Assembly (NCBI RefSeq): GCF_026241135.1
Contig: NZ_JAPFGA010000009.1
Location: forward strand, 62,001-126,000
Direction of reading: 5' to 3'
DNA length: 64,000 bases
Source: Galbibacter kalidii
GTDB taxonomy: Bacteria > Bacteroidota > Bacteroidia > Flavobacteriales > Flavobacteriaceae
Shown: one piece after another, positions 9,374 through 17,549 of the stretch
Layout of the letters: each line of letters starts with the position of its first letter
Position numbering within the stretch: position 1 is the first letter of the stretch
Notes under the pieces: model-generated
Database searches by the model: none
The model's input: only the letters and a program-made list of their open reading frames with translations
Told to the model about the DNA's origin: nothing
Position numbers and translations under genes: made by a program

Positions 9374-9405
9374 TTGACAACCCCTATTTCCATATTGTAT
9401 ATTTG
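9374..9405 (+). promoter_or_regulatory. Candidate Bacteroidota-type promoter in the aroA-queA gap
   Basis: -33 element TTG at 9374-9376 and -7 box TATATTTG at 9398-9405 (TAnnTTTG), spacing 21. The 291-bp gap 9305-9595 holds no gene; this is the only regulatory element recognised in it. It would give a leader of about 190 nt before queA. Confidence 0.5.
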
Positions 9406-9595
9406 CAATTCGTAAAAAATACAAGTGTAGGTAGTTTCATTTGTAAGTGCCTGCATTAATTATTTATAACAGATTTGAATCCAAACAGTACCAGTGCAAA
9501 ATAGTTGCCGATTTTTCTAAGATCACAAACGATTTTTAGAATATCGGTTTTTTATTTGTGCATACGGATTGTTGAAAACAAATGAATATAAACAC

Positions 9596-10645
9596 ATGAA
9601 ATTATCACATTTTAGTTTTGATCTTCCAAAAGAATTGTTAGCTGAATATCCATCTGAACACCGTGACGAAGCACGGTTAATGGTATTGCATAGGAAAGAA
9701 CAAAAGATTGAGCACAAATTGTTCAAGGACCTTATTGATTATTTTGATGAAGGAGATGTTATGGTGCTTAATAATACTAAGGTTTTTCCCGCTCGTTTGT
9801 TTGGTAACAAAGAAAAGACCGGAGCTCGGATTGAGGTATTCTTGTTGAGGGAATTGAATGAAGATCAGCGTCTATGGGATGTTTTGGTAGACCCAGCGAG
9901 AAAGATTAGAATTGGAAATAAATTATATTTTGGAGAAGACGAGAGTTTGGTCGCTGAGGTGATCGATAACACTACTTCAAGAGGGAGAACACTTCGTTTT
10001 CTATACGATGGCTCTTATGAAGAATTCAGAAAAAAACTGAATGAACTTGGAGAAACACCACTTCCAAAATATATAAAAAGGGATGTTGAACCGGATGACG
10101 AAGAGCGTTATCAAACCATCTATGCCAAAAAAGAAGGTGCAGTAGCAGCGCCAACGGCCGGACTTCACTTTTCTAAACATTTACTGAAAAGGTTGGAGAT
10201 AAAAGGGATCGATTTTGCTGAAGTTACTTTGCATGTCGGTCTTGGGACATTCAACCCGGTAGAGGTAGAGGATCTGTCTAAACATAAAATGGATAGCGAA
10301 GAGTTGTTTATTGATGAAAAGGCAGCAGCCAAGGTTAACAATGCCAAGAAAAGCAAAAGGAAAGTTTGTGCTATAGGAACCACGGCTATGCGGGCTTTAG
10401 AAAGTTCTGTGTCATCAGACTTGACATTGAATCCGTATGAAGGGTGGACCAACAAATTTATTTTCCCTCCTTACGAGTTTAGCATCGCCAATTGTATGGT
10501 GACCAATTTCCATACTCCAAAATCAACATTGTTGATGATGATCTCTGCTTTTGCAGACCATGATTTTGTAATGAAAGCATACAAAGAAGCCATCAAAAAA
10601 GAGTATAAGTTCTACTCTTATGGAGACGCCATGCTTATTTTATAA
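9596..10645 (+). CDS. queA: S-adenosylmethionine:tRNA ribosyltransferase-isomerase
   Basis: Builds epoxyqueuosine at tRNA position 34 by transferring and isomerising the ribosyl part of SAM. The start at ATG 9596 ([19 protein letters not shown]) matches the family; the frame continues to a TTG 27 bp upstream, but the extra residues are not conserved. Family blocks seen: [44 protein letters not shown], and the C-terminal [15 protein letters not shown] and [12 protein letters not shown]. 349 aa, complete. A terminator follows at 10674-10702. Confidence 0.95.
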   Translation: MKLSHFSFDLPKELLAEYPSEHRDEARLMVLHRKEQKIEHKLFKDLIDYFDEGDVMVLNNTKVFPARLFGNKEKTGARIEVFLLRELNEDQRLWDVLVDPARKIRIGNKLYFGEDESLVAEVIDNTTSRGRTLRFLYDGSYEEFRKKLNELGETPLPKYIKRDVEPDDEERYQTIYAKKEGAVAAPTAGLHFSKHLLKRLEIKGIDFAEVTLHVGLGTFNPVEVEDLSKHKMDSEELFIDEKAAAKVNNAKKSKRKVCAIGTTAMRALESSVSSDLTLNPYEGWTNKFIFPPYEFSIANCMVTNFHTPKSTLLMMISAFADHDFVMKAYKEAIKKEYKFYSYGDAMLIL

Positions 10646-10673
10646 AAACTATATTATTAAGTTAAATAATGAG

Positions 10674-10702
10674 ACCTGTCTATATTAGTAGGCAGGTTTT
10701 TT
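10674..10702 (+). terminator. Rho-independent terminator after queA
   Basis: ACCTGTCTA / TAGGCAGGT stem (one T-G wobble), 6-nt loop and a T-run. A 96-codon frame crosses it, but nothing supports that frame as a gene. Confidence 0.75.
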
Positions 10703-10835
10703 ATTTATTGAACAACTACTATCGTAATCACTTCGTTTGTACTTTTTTAAAAATAGGAGTTCATAATTCTGAATTTCATCAATTTTATCTCCTAAATCAA
10801 GGATGCCTTAAAAATACGTGCCTTTCATCTGATTC

Positions 10836-10851
10836 TAAGTATCAATACTTA
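10836..10851. promoter_or_regulatory. Fnr-geometry operator upstream of the Crp/Fnr-type gene
   Basis: TAAGTATCAATACTTA: half-sites AAGTA and TACTT separated by four bases (AAGTA-TCAA-TACTT), the 5-N4-5 layout of Crp/Fnr-family sites. It overlaps the upstream edge of a TATATTTG -7 box at 10850-10857, a position that suggests autorepression. The same palindrome with TTAA in the centre occurs before nrtA at 11868-11883. Confidence 0.6.
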
Positions 10852-10857
10852 TATTTG
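10850..10857 (+). promoter_or_regulatory. Candidate -7 box of the Crp/Fnr-type gene
   Basis: TATATTTG matches TAnnTTTG exactly; it is 41 bp before the GTG start at 10898. No convincing -33 element was found, which would fit a promoter that depends on a regulator. Confidence 0.5.
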
Positions 10858-10897
10858 TTTTTAGAAAACTGGTATTCAAGGTTTAAAATATTGATAA

Positions 10898-11659
10898 GTG
10901 GAAAAGGAATCAATAAATACAATTACGCTTCCCAAAAGAAAGCAACGTGTCTTGAATAATACATCTTGCCATAATTGTGAAAACCATGAATGCTTAATCA
11001 AACGAAACTTAAGTGCTTTAGAAGGTTGTGATCTGATAAGTAAAAAGAATAATATTCGATGTAAGAAGGGACAACAATTCATTATAGAACGCGCTCCCGT
11101 AAACGGTTTGTTTTTCCTTTTCAAAGGATGTGTAAAAGTATTCAGGACAGGTATTAATGGAAGGGAGCAAATCGTCAGGCTTGCTAAAGCCGGTGAGATC
11201 ATAGGACATAGAGGATTTGGGACAGAGGAATACTACTCCATTGGAGCCATTGCTTTAGAGGACTCAGAATTATGCTATTTTTCTAAAGATAATCTACAAC
11301 AAACCTTATTGAGCCATTCGAAATTTGCTTACGACCTGATGCTTTTTTACGCCAATGAACTCAACAGAAGCGAGAATAAAGTGAAAACCATATCACAGAT
11401 GACGGTTCGAGAGCGGGTCATAGATAGTGTTTTGTATTTACATAGAAAGTTTGGTGTTACCAACGGTTTTCTCAATCTTACCTTAAGCCGAAAAGAATAT
11501 GCTGATTATGCAGGCACGACCGAAGAACAAGTCATTAGGGTAATATCGGTTTTAAAAAAAGAAAACCTTCTGATGGCCAAAGGCAAAAAAATTGGGATTA
11601 CTGATCTTCAACTTCTTAAAAATGAAATTAGTGAACACAACTATTTTCTAGATAGTTGA
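10898..11659 (+). CDS. Crp/Fnr-family regulator with N-terminal cysteine cluster
   Basis: 253-residue cytoplasmic transcription factor; GTG start. A cysteine-rich leader (C24, C27, C32, C44, C55) precedes a cyclic-nucleotide-binding-type beta-roll (about 60-150), a dimerisation helix and a winged HTH (about 175-240). In the recognition helix (GTTEEQVIRV) the Glu and Arg that read the half-site guanine in Crp/Fnr proteins are kept, but the Fnr Ser is Ile. C24-x2-C27-x4-C32 resembles the Fe-S ligand spacing of Fnr, so an oxygen- or NO-responsive cluster is possible (inference). It lies 237 bp upstream of nrtABCD and shares an operator with it, so it is probably the nitrate-uptake regulator. Confidence 0.85.
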   Translation: MEKESINTITLPKRKQRVLNNTSCHNCENHECLIKRNLSALEGCDLISKKNNIRCKKGQQFIIERAPVNGLFFLFKGCVKVFRTGINGREQIVRLAKAGEIIGHRGFGTEEYYSIGAIALEDSELCYFSKDNLQQTLLSHSKFAYDLMLFYANELNRSENKVKTISQMTVRERVIDSVLYLHRKFGVTNGFLNLTLSRKEYADYAGTTEEQVIRVISVLKKENLLMAKGKKIGITDLQLLKNEISEHNYFLDS

Positions 11660-11693
11660 TAAACACTGGTTTTTATCTTGTCTCCTTACTCAT

Positions 11694-11714
11694 AGTACGT
11701 ATCTGTACGTATCA
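11694..11714. repeat. Direct repeat GTACGTATC in the nrtA leader region
   Basis: Two copies of GTACGTATC, ten bases apart start to start. The motif contains the self-complementary TACGTA. They lie about 155 bp upstream of the nrtA -7 box; a second regulator site is possible but nothing else supports it. Confidence 0.35.
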
Positions 11715-11829
11715 ATTTTTATTTCCTAACAAATCATAAGAAATTAATAATCAGTACTTTATTTTAAAAACATGTTTTATGGCAGCTTTTTTTATGTTGT
11801 AAAAAGAGGTGTTTACATGGTTATTATCA

Positions 11830-11860
11830 TTGAATAGGAGAGTTTCTACTTATACTTTTG
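11830..11860 (+). promoter_or_regulatory. Candidate nrtA promoter
   Basis: TTG at 11830-11832 and TACTTTTG at 11853-11860 (TAnnTTTG), spacing 20. This places the transcription start close to the palindrome at 11868-11883. Confidence 0.5.
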
Positions 11861-11867
11861 CTTCAAA

Positions 11868-11883
11868 TAAGTATTAATACTTA
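11868..11883. promoter_or_regulatory. Fnr-geometry operator upstream of nrtA
   Basis: Perfect 16-bp palindrome TAAGTATTAATACTTA (AAGTA-TTAA-TACTT). Its centre is only 21 bp before the nrtA ATG and just downstream of the predicted -7 box, which fits repression better than class I/II activation. It matches the site before the regulator gene in both half-sites. Confidence 0.6.
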
Positions 11884-11896
11884 AAAAAGTAAACAT

Positions 11897-13282
11897 ATGA
11901 ACTCACCAATCACAAAATCAACATTATTATTGTCCGTTGTATTACTATTATTTTCTTGCGGCGGAAAAGGGTCTAAAAAAACAACCTCTGAAAAAGAAGT
12001 TATAGAAACTTCAGCTACTAAAACTTTAGAGATTGAAAAACCTCAATTGACTTTCGGGTTTATTAAATTAACCGACATGGCACCCTTGGCCATAGCCAAA
12101 GAAAAAGGTTTTTTTGAAGACGAGGGCTTATTTGTGTCTGTTGAAGCACAATCCAATTGGAAAAATGTTTTAGATCGCGTTATCGATGGTCAATTAGATG
12201 GATCTCATATGCTGGCCGGACAACCTATTGCAGCTGGAGCCGGGTTTGGAAGGCAAGCAGCTTTGGTAACTCCTTTTTCAATGGATTTAAATGGAAATGC
12301 CATTACCGTATCGAATGATGTTTGGTCTAAAATGAAACCTAATGTTCAAAAAGATGCTGACGGAAAGCGAATACATCCTATAAAAGCCGATGCATTAAAA
12401 CCCGTAATTGATGAATACAGGAGCAATGGAAAAGCCTTCAAAATGGGAATGGTATTTCCGGTATCGACCCACAATTATGAAATAAGATATTGGTTAGCAG
12501 CTGCAGGAATTCATCCCGGAATGTACACTTCTGATCATGTACAAGGACAAATTGATGCCGATGTATTGTTATCGGTAACACCACCACCACAAATGCCTGC
12601 AACTCTTGAGGCAGGAACTATCTATGGATATTGCGTAGGGGAACCTTGGAACCAACAAGCCGTTTTTAAAGGTATTGGAGTACCGGTGGTTACAAACTAC
12701 GATATCTGGCAGAATAATCCGGAAAAAGTATTTGTCATGACCAAAAAGTTTGTTGAGGAAAATCCAAATACGGCTATTGCGGTTACTAAAGCATTGATTC
12801 GTGCAGGTAAATGGTTAGACAATCCTAAAAACAGGGCAGAGGCCGTAAAAATATTATCCATGTCCCAATATGTTGGAGCAGACGAAGTGGTGCTGGCCAA
12901 TTCTATGACAGGGACTTTTGAATATGAAAAAGGGGATAAACGAGAAATGCCCGATTTTAATGTGTTCTACAAACATCACGCAACCTATCCTTTCTATTCT
13001 GATGGTATTTGGTTTTTAACGCAAATGCGTCGCTGGGGACAAATTCCGGAAGCCAAACCCAAAGCGTGGTACGATGAAACGATTAAAGATATTTATCGAC
13101 CTGATATATGGAAAAAAGCAGCCGATCTATTAGTGGAAGAGGGGCATATCGAAGCCAAAGATATTCCAAATACCAATGGTTACAAACCTGCAACTACCCA
13201 TTTTATTGACGGCAATGCTTACGATGGCAAAGACCCCATAGGATATATTAACAGCTTTTCCATAGGAAATAAAGATAAATAA
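11897..13282 (+). CDS. nrtA: Nitrate ABC transporter substrate-binding lipoprotein
   Basis: Periplasmic, membrane-anchored nitrate/nitrite-binding component. A lipoprotein signal (residues 1-21) ends in the lipobox LFSC. The mature part (461 aa in total) is of the NrtA/SsuA type: [27 protein letters not shown] near 50-75, the GQPIAAGAG segment and a C-terminal part with [25 protein letters not shown], which is characteristic of NrtA. It is first in nrtABCD-porin, with nrtB 16 bp downstream. Nitrate is the most likely substrate; cyanate and sulfonate-type binding proteins are related but lack this C-terminal part. Confidence 0.9.
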   Translation: MNSPITKSTLLLSVVLLLFSCGGKGSKKTTSEKEVIETSATKTLEIEKPQLTFGFIKLTDMAPLAIAKEKGFFEDEGLFVSVEAQSNWKNVLDRVIDGQLDGSHMLAGQPIAAGAGFGRQAALVTPFSMDLNGNAITVSNDVWSKMKPNVQKDADGKRIHPIKADALKPVIDEYRSNGKAFKMGMVFPVSTHNYEIRYWLAAAGIHPGMYTSDHVQGQIDADVLLSVTPPPQMPATLEAGTIYGYCVGEPWNQQAVFKGIGVPVVTNYDIWQNNPEKVFVMTKKFVEENPNTAIAVTKALIRAGKWLDNPKNRAEAVKILSMSQYVGADEVVLANSMTGTFEYEKGDKREMPDFNVFYKHHATYPFYSDGIWFLTQMRRWGQIPEAKPKAWYDETIKDIYRPDIWKKAADLLVEEGHIEAKDIPNTNGYKPATTHFIDGNAYDGKDPIGYINSFSIGNKDK

Positions 13283-13298
13283 TAAAACCAACGGAAAG

Positions 13299-14405
13299 AT
13301 GAAGCAAAGCATAGCATTAGGAAAACTGACCAAGTTTATGGGATCAGGTTTTTTGGGAACATTAAAATCGATATTTACAGGAAAGATCGAAAAAGAAGAT
13401 TTTAAAAACTTCTTGAGAAAAGTAATGGTGCCTATAGCTTCTATACTCATATTTATAGGGTTGTGGCACATGGGAGCCAAATCTTTATACACTATTGAAG
13501 CCAATTATAAAATTGAGAAAGCATTAAGCGAACAAGGACAACAAGCCGCTGATGCCATGAAAGCCTGTATTGCGTCGGGCGATGTCAGTTGCCAGCCAAA
13601 TACGTTACCATCACCTGCTCAGGTTTGGGCTTCTTATAAAACTTTGCTGCAAGACCATTATGCTATTAGAGCCAATAAAAAAGCGTTTAAGGAAAAAACG
13701 GCAACGATCAATGCAGAACGATTAGCCGAGGGGAAAAATCCTATCACTTATACGGGAAGACCTTCGTTTGTCGATCAAATACTAACAAGTTTAAAAACCG
13801 TTTTTGCAGGATTTCTTTTAGCCTTTATTATAGCCGTTCCAATAGGAATAGTTATAGGGCTTAGCAAAACCTTAAGGAGTTCGGCCAATTGGTTAATTCA
13901 GATATTCAAGCCTGTGTCACCCGTAGTTTGGTTGCTCTTGGTTTTTATGATTGTTAAAACATTAACCAAAGATTCACAATCCGACAGCGCGTTTATCATT
14001 TCTTTTATAAGTGTTGGTTTGTGTGCTATGTGGCCAACATTGGTCAATACCGCCATGGGGGTAGCTTCGGTAGACAAAGATTATATAAACGTGGCTAAAG
14101 TATTGAAGTTGGGCACTTTTAAAAAGGTCTATCAAGTAATATTACCTTCTTCATTGCCTTTGATTTTTACCGGTTTAAGAATTACGCTTTCTGTCTCCTG
14201 GATGGTACTTATTGCTATAGAACTGTTGGCACAAAGTCCGGGCTTGGGATCTTTTGTTTGGGAAGAATTTCAAAATGGAGCTATAGATTCAAATTCAAAA
14301 ATCATTGTTGCCATGTTCGTGATTGGCGGTATCGGTTTTCTTTTGGACCGAATGATGTTGACTATTCAAAATATGGTGTCTTTTAATAAAAATGATGGGG
14401 TTTAA
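13299..14405 (+). CDS. nrtB: Nitrate ABC transporter permease
   Basis: Inner-membrane channel subunit of the NrtABCD importer, 368 aa. A membrane helix near 45-62 is followed by a polar segment with two Cys (about 70-150), then a BPD_transp_1 domain (about 160-360) containing the ATPase-contact loop near PSSLPLIFTGLRITLSVSW and the EAA-like region (INVAKVLKLGTFKKVYQVILP). The roughly 90-residue soluble insert after the first helix makes it longer than typical SsuC/TauC permeases. The nrtC gene follows after 28 bp. Confidence 0.9.
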   Translation: MKQSIALGKLTKFMGSGFLGTLKSIFTGKIEKEDFKNFLRKVMVPIASILIFIGLWHMGAKSLYTIEANYKIEKALSEQGQQAADAMKACIASGDVSCQPNTLPSPAQVWASYKTLLQDHYAIRANKKAFKEKTATINAERLAEGKNPITYTGRPSFVDQILTSLKTVFAGFLLAFIIAVPIGIVIGLSKTLRSSANWLIQIFKPVSPVVWLLLVFMIVKTLTKDSQSDSAFIISFISVGLCAMWPTLVNTAMGVASVDKDYINVAKVLKLGTFKKVYQVILPSSLPLIFTGLRITLSVSWMVLIAIELLAQSPGLGSFVWEEFQNGAIDSNSKIIVAMFVIGGIGFLLDRMMLTIQNMVSFNKNDGV

Positions 14406-14433
14406 TGACTTCACTGCTTAACAACAATCAGAA

Positions 14434-15282
14434 ATGGCATACTTAGAACTAAATAATTTATCAAAAACTTATGGACAGGGCAATAGTGCCACCGAAGTAC
14501 TTTCCAATATTAATTTATCTATTGAAGAAGGAGAGTTTGTTGCGATAGTTGGTTTTACAGGTAGCGGAAAAACAACGCTGGTAAATCTCGTCAATGGACT
14601 TCTGCAACCTACAAAAGGAGAAGTACTCTTTAAAGGTCAAGCCGTAGTAGGAACAAGTCATGAACGGGGTGTTATTTTTCAAAATTACTCATTGCTTCCA
14701 TGGTTAACGGTAGGACAAAATGTGTACATGGCTGTAAAAGAGTCTTTTCCGAAGGAGAAAAAATCAACCCTGAACAAAATCGTGAGCAAATATGTTGAGA
14801 TGGTCAATTTGACTCCTGCCCTGAACAAACGTCCCGCAGAATTGTCCGGGGGTATGCGTCAACGGGTGGCAGTAGCCCGGGCATTGGCCATGAAACCTGA
14901 AATGATTGTTATGGACGAACCTTTAGGGGCTCTTGATGCCTTGACACGTGGGAATTTGCAAGATGAAATTTTAAATATCTGGGAAAAAGAAAAGTGTACG
15001 GCTTTACTCATTACCAATGATGTGGATGAAGGAATTTATATGGCAGACCGGATTATACCATTACGCCCGGGACCAAACGCTACTTTAGGTCCAGAATTTA
15101 AAATAAATATTGACCGGCCAAGGGATAAAACAGGGCTGAACGATAACCCCGATTTTAAGCGAACCAGAAATGCTGTGATTGAATATTTAATGGATATAGG
15201 GAACCAGCGGAAATCAGAATCTGAAAAGGAATATGAATTACCGGACTTAAGCCCTAAAAATTTTGTAGGACACTTTAAATAA
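14434..15282 (+). CDS. nrtC: Nitrate ABC transporter ATP-binding protein NrtC-type (Asn at the H-loop)
   Basis: One of two ATPase subunits of the nitrate importer (282 aa). Walker A GFTGSGKTT at 40-48, signature LSGGM at 137-141, Walker B ending in D161-E162. The H-loop residue is N195 (ITNDVDE) where a His is expected, so ATP hydrolysis in its own site is probably weak. It pairs with the next gene, whose degeneracy falls in the same composite site. No C-terminal NrtA-like regulatory domain is present, unlike cyanobacterial NrtC. Six bp separate it from nrtD. Confidence 0.88.
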   Translation: MAYLELNNLSKTYGQGNSATEVLSNINLSIEEGEFVAIVGFTGSGKTTLVNLVNGLLQPTKGEVLFKGQAVVGTSHERGVIFQNYSLLPWLTVGQNVYMAVKESFPKEKKSTLNKIVSKYVEMVNLTPALNKRPAELSGGMRQRVAVARALAMKPEMIVMDEPLGALDALTRGNLQDEILNIWEKEKCTALLITNDVDEGIYMADRIIPLRPGPNATLGPEFKINIDRPRDKTGLNDNPDFKRTRNAVIEYLMDIGNQRKSESEKEYELPDLSPKNFVGHFK

Positions 15283-15288
15283 GAACAA

Positions 15289-16119
15289 ATGCATACAAAA
15301 ACAATAAATAACAATATAGGTATCAGCGCCGAGAATGGTATTGTGTACCCCTCCAAGATTATGCTGGATTTAGTTGACCTTAAAAAGGTATATCCTACGC
15401 CTAAAGGGGATTATGTTGTACTGAAAGATTTAAACCTTCAAGTAATGAAAGGCGAGTTTGTTACTATTATTGGACATTCGGGTTGTGGTAAAACAACCAT
15501 GCTCTCAATGATTGCAGGCCTTAATGCGATTTCCGGCGGAAATATATCTGTATTAGGAAAGCAAATTAAGGGTCCGGGACCCGATAGAGGTGTTATTTTT
15601 CAATCCCCAAGTTTAATGCCCTGGATGACTTCGCTTCAAAATGTATTATTGGGTGTAAATCAAGTATTTCCGCATGCTACCAAGACGCAACGTACGGATA
15701 TTGCAAAATACTATCTTCAAAAAGTTGGACTGGAAAGCGCTTTTCATAAAAAGGCTTCAGAGCTTTCCCAAGGGATGCAACAAAGAGTTGGGATTGCCAG
15801 GGCTTTTGCCATAAAACCAAAAGTATTATTGCTGGATGAACCCTTTGGAATGTTGGATTCATTAACCAGAGGTGAGCTTCAGGACATTCTCATTGAAATT
15901 TGGAACAAAGAAAAAATCACGGCAGTAATGATTACCCACGATGTGGATGAAGCCATCTTTTTGGCCGACAGGGTAGTGATGATGACTAGCGGACCTGAAG
16001 CCAAAATAGGAGATACGCTTAACATTGATTTTGAACGCCCAAGAACACGAAAAGCAATTTTAGAACACGATAATTACTACAAATACAGAAAACATCTCAT
16101 CGACTTTTTAGAACATTAA
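15289..16119 (+). CDS. nrtD: Nitrate ABC transporter ATP-binding protein NrtD-type (LSQGM signature)
   Basis: Second ATPase subunit (276 aa). Walker [10 protein letters not shown] at 62-70, Walker B D183-E184 and a normal H-loop H217 (ITHDVDE). Its signature is LSQGM (159-163) rather than LSGGQ/LSGGM. Combined with the nrtC product this predicts one regular and one degenerate nucleotide site per dimer. About 25 residues precede the ABC domain; an internal ATG at 15361 would also give a full ABC domain. Confidence 0.88.
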   Translation: MHTKTINNNIGISAENGIVYPSKIMLDLVDLKKVYPTPKGDYVVLKDLNLQVMKGEFVTIIGHSGCGKTTMLSMIAGLNAISGGNISVLGKQIKGPGPDRGVIFQSPSLMPWMTSLQNVLLGVNQVFPHATKTQRTDIAKYYLQKVGLESAFHKKASELSQGMQQRVGIARAFAIKPKVLLLDEPFGMLDSLTRGELQDILIEIWNKEKITAVMITHDVDEAIFLADRVVMMTSGPEAKIGDTLNIDFERPRTRKAILEHDNYYKYRKHLIDFLEH

Positions 16120-16162
16120 TTACTACAAAAACAAATTAATCCAACCTTAAAAAAACAGAAAA

Positions 16163-17425
16163 ATGAAAAAAATGAAAAAACAATATGCCGTTCTATGCCT
16201 TTTATTATTAGGGTGTTTACAATTAACACAAGCACAATTTACCTTAGATGGCGAATTTCGCCCAAGAACAGAATACCGCCATGGTTTTGGTAATATTATA
16301 GCTGATTCTACCGATGCAGGTTTTGGTGTGTCAACCCGAATACGCTTAAATGCAGGCTATGACATAGGGGCTTATAAATTTTACCTGAGCCTGCAAGATG
16401 TAATGGTGTGGGGTGAAAACAGACAGATATTGCCTTATGATCAGAATAATTCTTTTGCCGTCTTTCAAGCATGGGCAGAAATAACCTTAGGAGAAGGGTT
16501 TTCTACTAAATTGGGGCGTCAAGTCATTTCTTATGATGACCAACGTATTTTTGGCGGATTAAACTGGGCTCAACAAGGACGAAATCATGATGCCGCATTG
16601 ATTCGATATAAAAAAGAAAAATTCATGTTGGATTTAGGGCTGGCATTCAACCAAGATTATTCTCATCCGACAGGTTTTGTCAATAGCGGAACGACTTATA
16701 ATACCACTGGATTTTTTTCATATAAAACCATGCAATACCTATACTTGAAAAAAGCTTGGGAAAACTTTTCGGGCAGTTTGTTGTTCTTGAATAATGGTTT
16801 TCAAGAAGAAGACGGCGTTAGCAATTTACAAACTATGGGGACACATTTAAATTATAAAACAGGTCGTTTGGGGATGGCTGCAAATGCTTTTATTCAGACT
16901 GGAAAAAGACAAGGGGAAATCGATGTGGAAGGCGCCTACCTTTTAAGCTTGGATGTATCATACAAAGCTTCAGAAAAAATAGCATTAGGCGGTGGACTGG
17001 AAATTATCAGCGGGAATGATGCCGATGCCGGTAAAACAGGGGCCTTTTTTCCTCTGTACGGAACAAATCATAAATTCAATGGGTTCATGGATTATTTTTA
17101 TGTGGGGAACCATGCAAACAGCATTGGCTTATTCGATGTTCATCTAAGTACTAATATTACATTAAATGAGACGTCAAATCTTCTTGTAAAAGCTTTAAAT
17201 TTTAGCGGAGAACAAGAACTGTCAAGCGGTAAAAAATCTTTAGGCACAGAGGTAGATGTAGTGTATAAGAAGAAGTTTAAAAATTATAGTTTGGCCTTAG
17301 GCTATTCTCAAATGTTTGCAACTGATGGTATGTATGAGTTGAAAGGAATAACCGAAGAAGCCGCTGCCGATCCACAAAATTGGGCTTGGGTCATGTTGGT
17401 TGTGAAACCTAAGTTTTTAAATTAG
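16163..17425 (+). CDS. Outer-membrane beta-barrel of the alginate-export family, nitrate locus porin
   Basis: 420-residue outer-membrane barrel with a signal peptide (about 1-26, ending TQAQ). The mature part starts FTLDGEFRPRTEYRHGF and carries alternating beta-strand segments and the motifs LGRQVISYDDQRIFGGLNW and YLYLKKAW typical of the alginate-export (AlgE-like) family. Despite that family name, its place as the last gene of the nrtABCD run (44 bp after nrtD) suggests a channel for nitrate or nitrite across the outer membrane (inference). No nitrate or nitrite reductase gene follows. Confidence 0.8.
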   Translation: MKKMKKQYAVLCLLLLGCLQLTQAQFTLDGEFRPRTEYRHGFGNIIADSTDAGFGVSTRIRLNAGYDIGAYKFYLSLQDVMVWGENRQILPYDQNNSFAVFQAWAEITLGEGFSTKLGRQVISYDDQRIFGGLNWAQQGRNHDAALIRYKKEKFMLDLGLAFNQDYSHPTGFVNSGTTYNTTGFFSYKTMQYLYLKKAWENFSGSLLFLNNGFQEEDGVSNLQTMGTHLNYKTGRLGMAANAFIQTGKRQGEIDVEGAYLLSLDVSYKASEKIALGGGLEIISGNDADAGKTGAFFPLYGTNHKFNGFMDYFYVGNHANSIGLFDVHLSTNITLNETSNLLVKALNFSGEQELSSGKKSLGTEVDVVYKKKFKNYSLALGYSQMFATDGMYELKGITEEAAADPQNWAWVMLVVKPKFLN

Positions 17426-17440
17426 TACAAGACCAATTAT

Positions 17441-17491
17441 CTCAAAGGGGAGGCGAGGTAATCGTCTCCCCTCAGAGGGGTTGGGGGGCAG
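17441..17491. repeat. C/G-rich intergenic repeat
   Basis: AAGGGGAGGCGAGG...CGTCTCCCCT followed by CAGAGGGGTTGGGGGG. The GGGGAG/CTCCCC arms can pair, and it resembles the C/G-rich block at 2943-3031. It lies after the porin gene and may end the nitrate transcript. Confidence 0.5.
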
Positions 17492-17536
17492 GATTCTTTT
17501 AGGCTAAAGTATTTAATTCTTAATTAGAAGAAACCG

Positions 17537-17544
17537 TATCTTTG
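17537..17544 (+). promoter_or_regulatory. Candidate -7 box of rlmN
   Basis: TATCTTTG (TAnnTTTG) ending 5 bp before the ATG at 17550, so the mRNA would be nearly leaderless. Confidence 0.5.
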
Positions 17545-17549
17545 CACCC

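Noticed and set aside
10669-10959. 96-codon frame between queA and the Crp/Fnr-type gene
   Set aside because: It starts in the queA terminator hairpin, crosses the predicted operator and promoter, and overlaps the regulator gene; no family features.
11752-11766. CAGTACTTTATT as a third Crp/Fnr-type half-site
   Set aside because: Only one half-site matches; the partner at the right spacing is absent.
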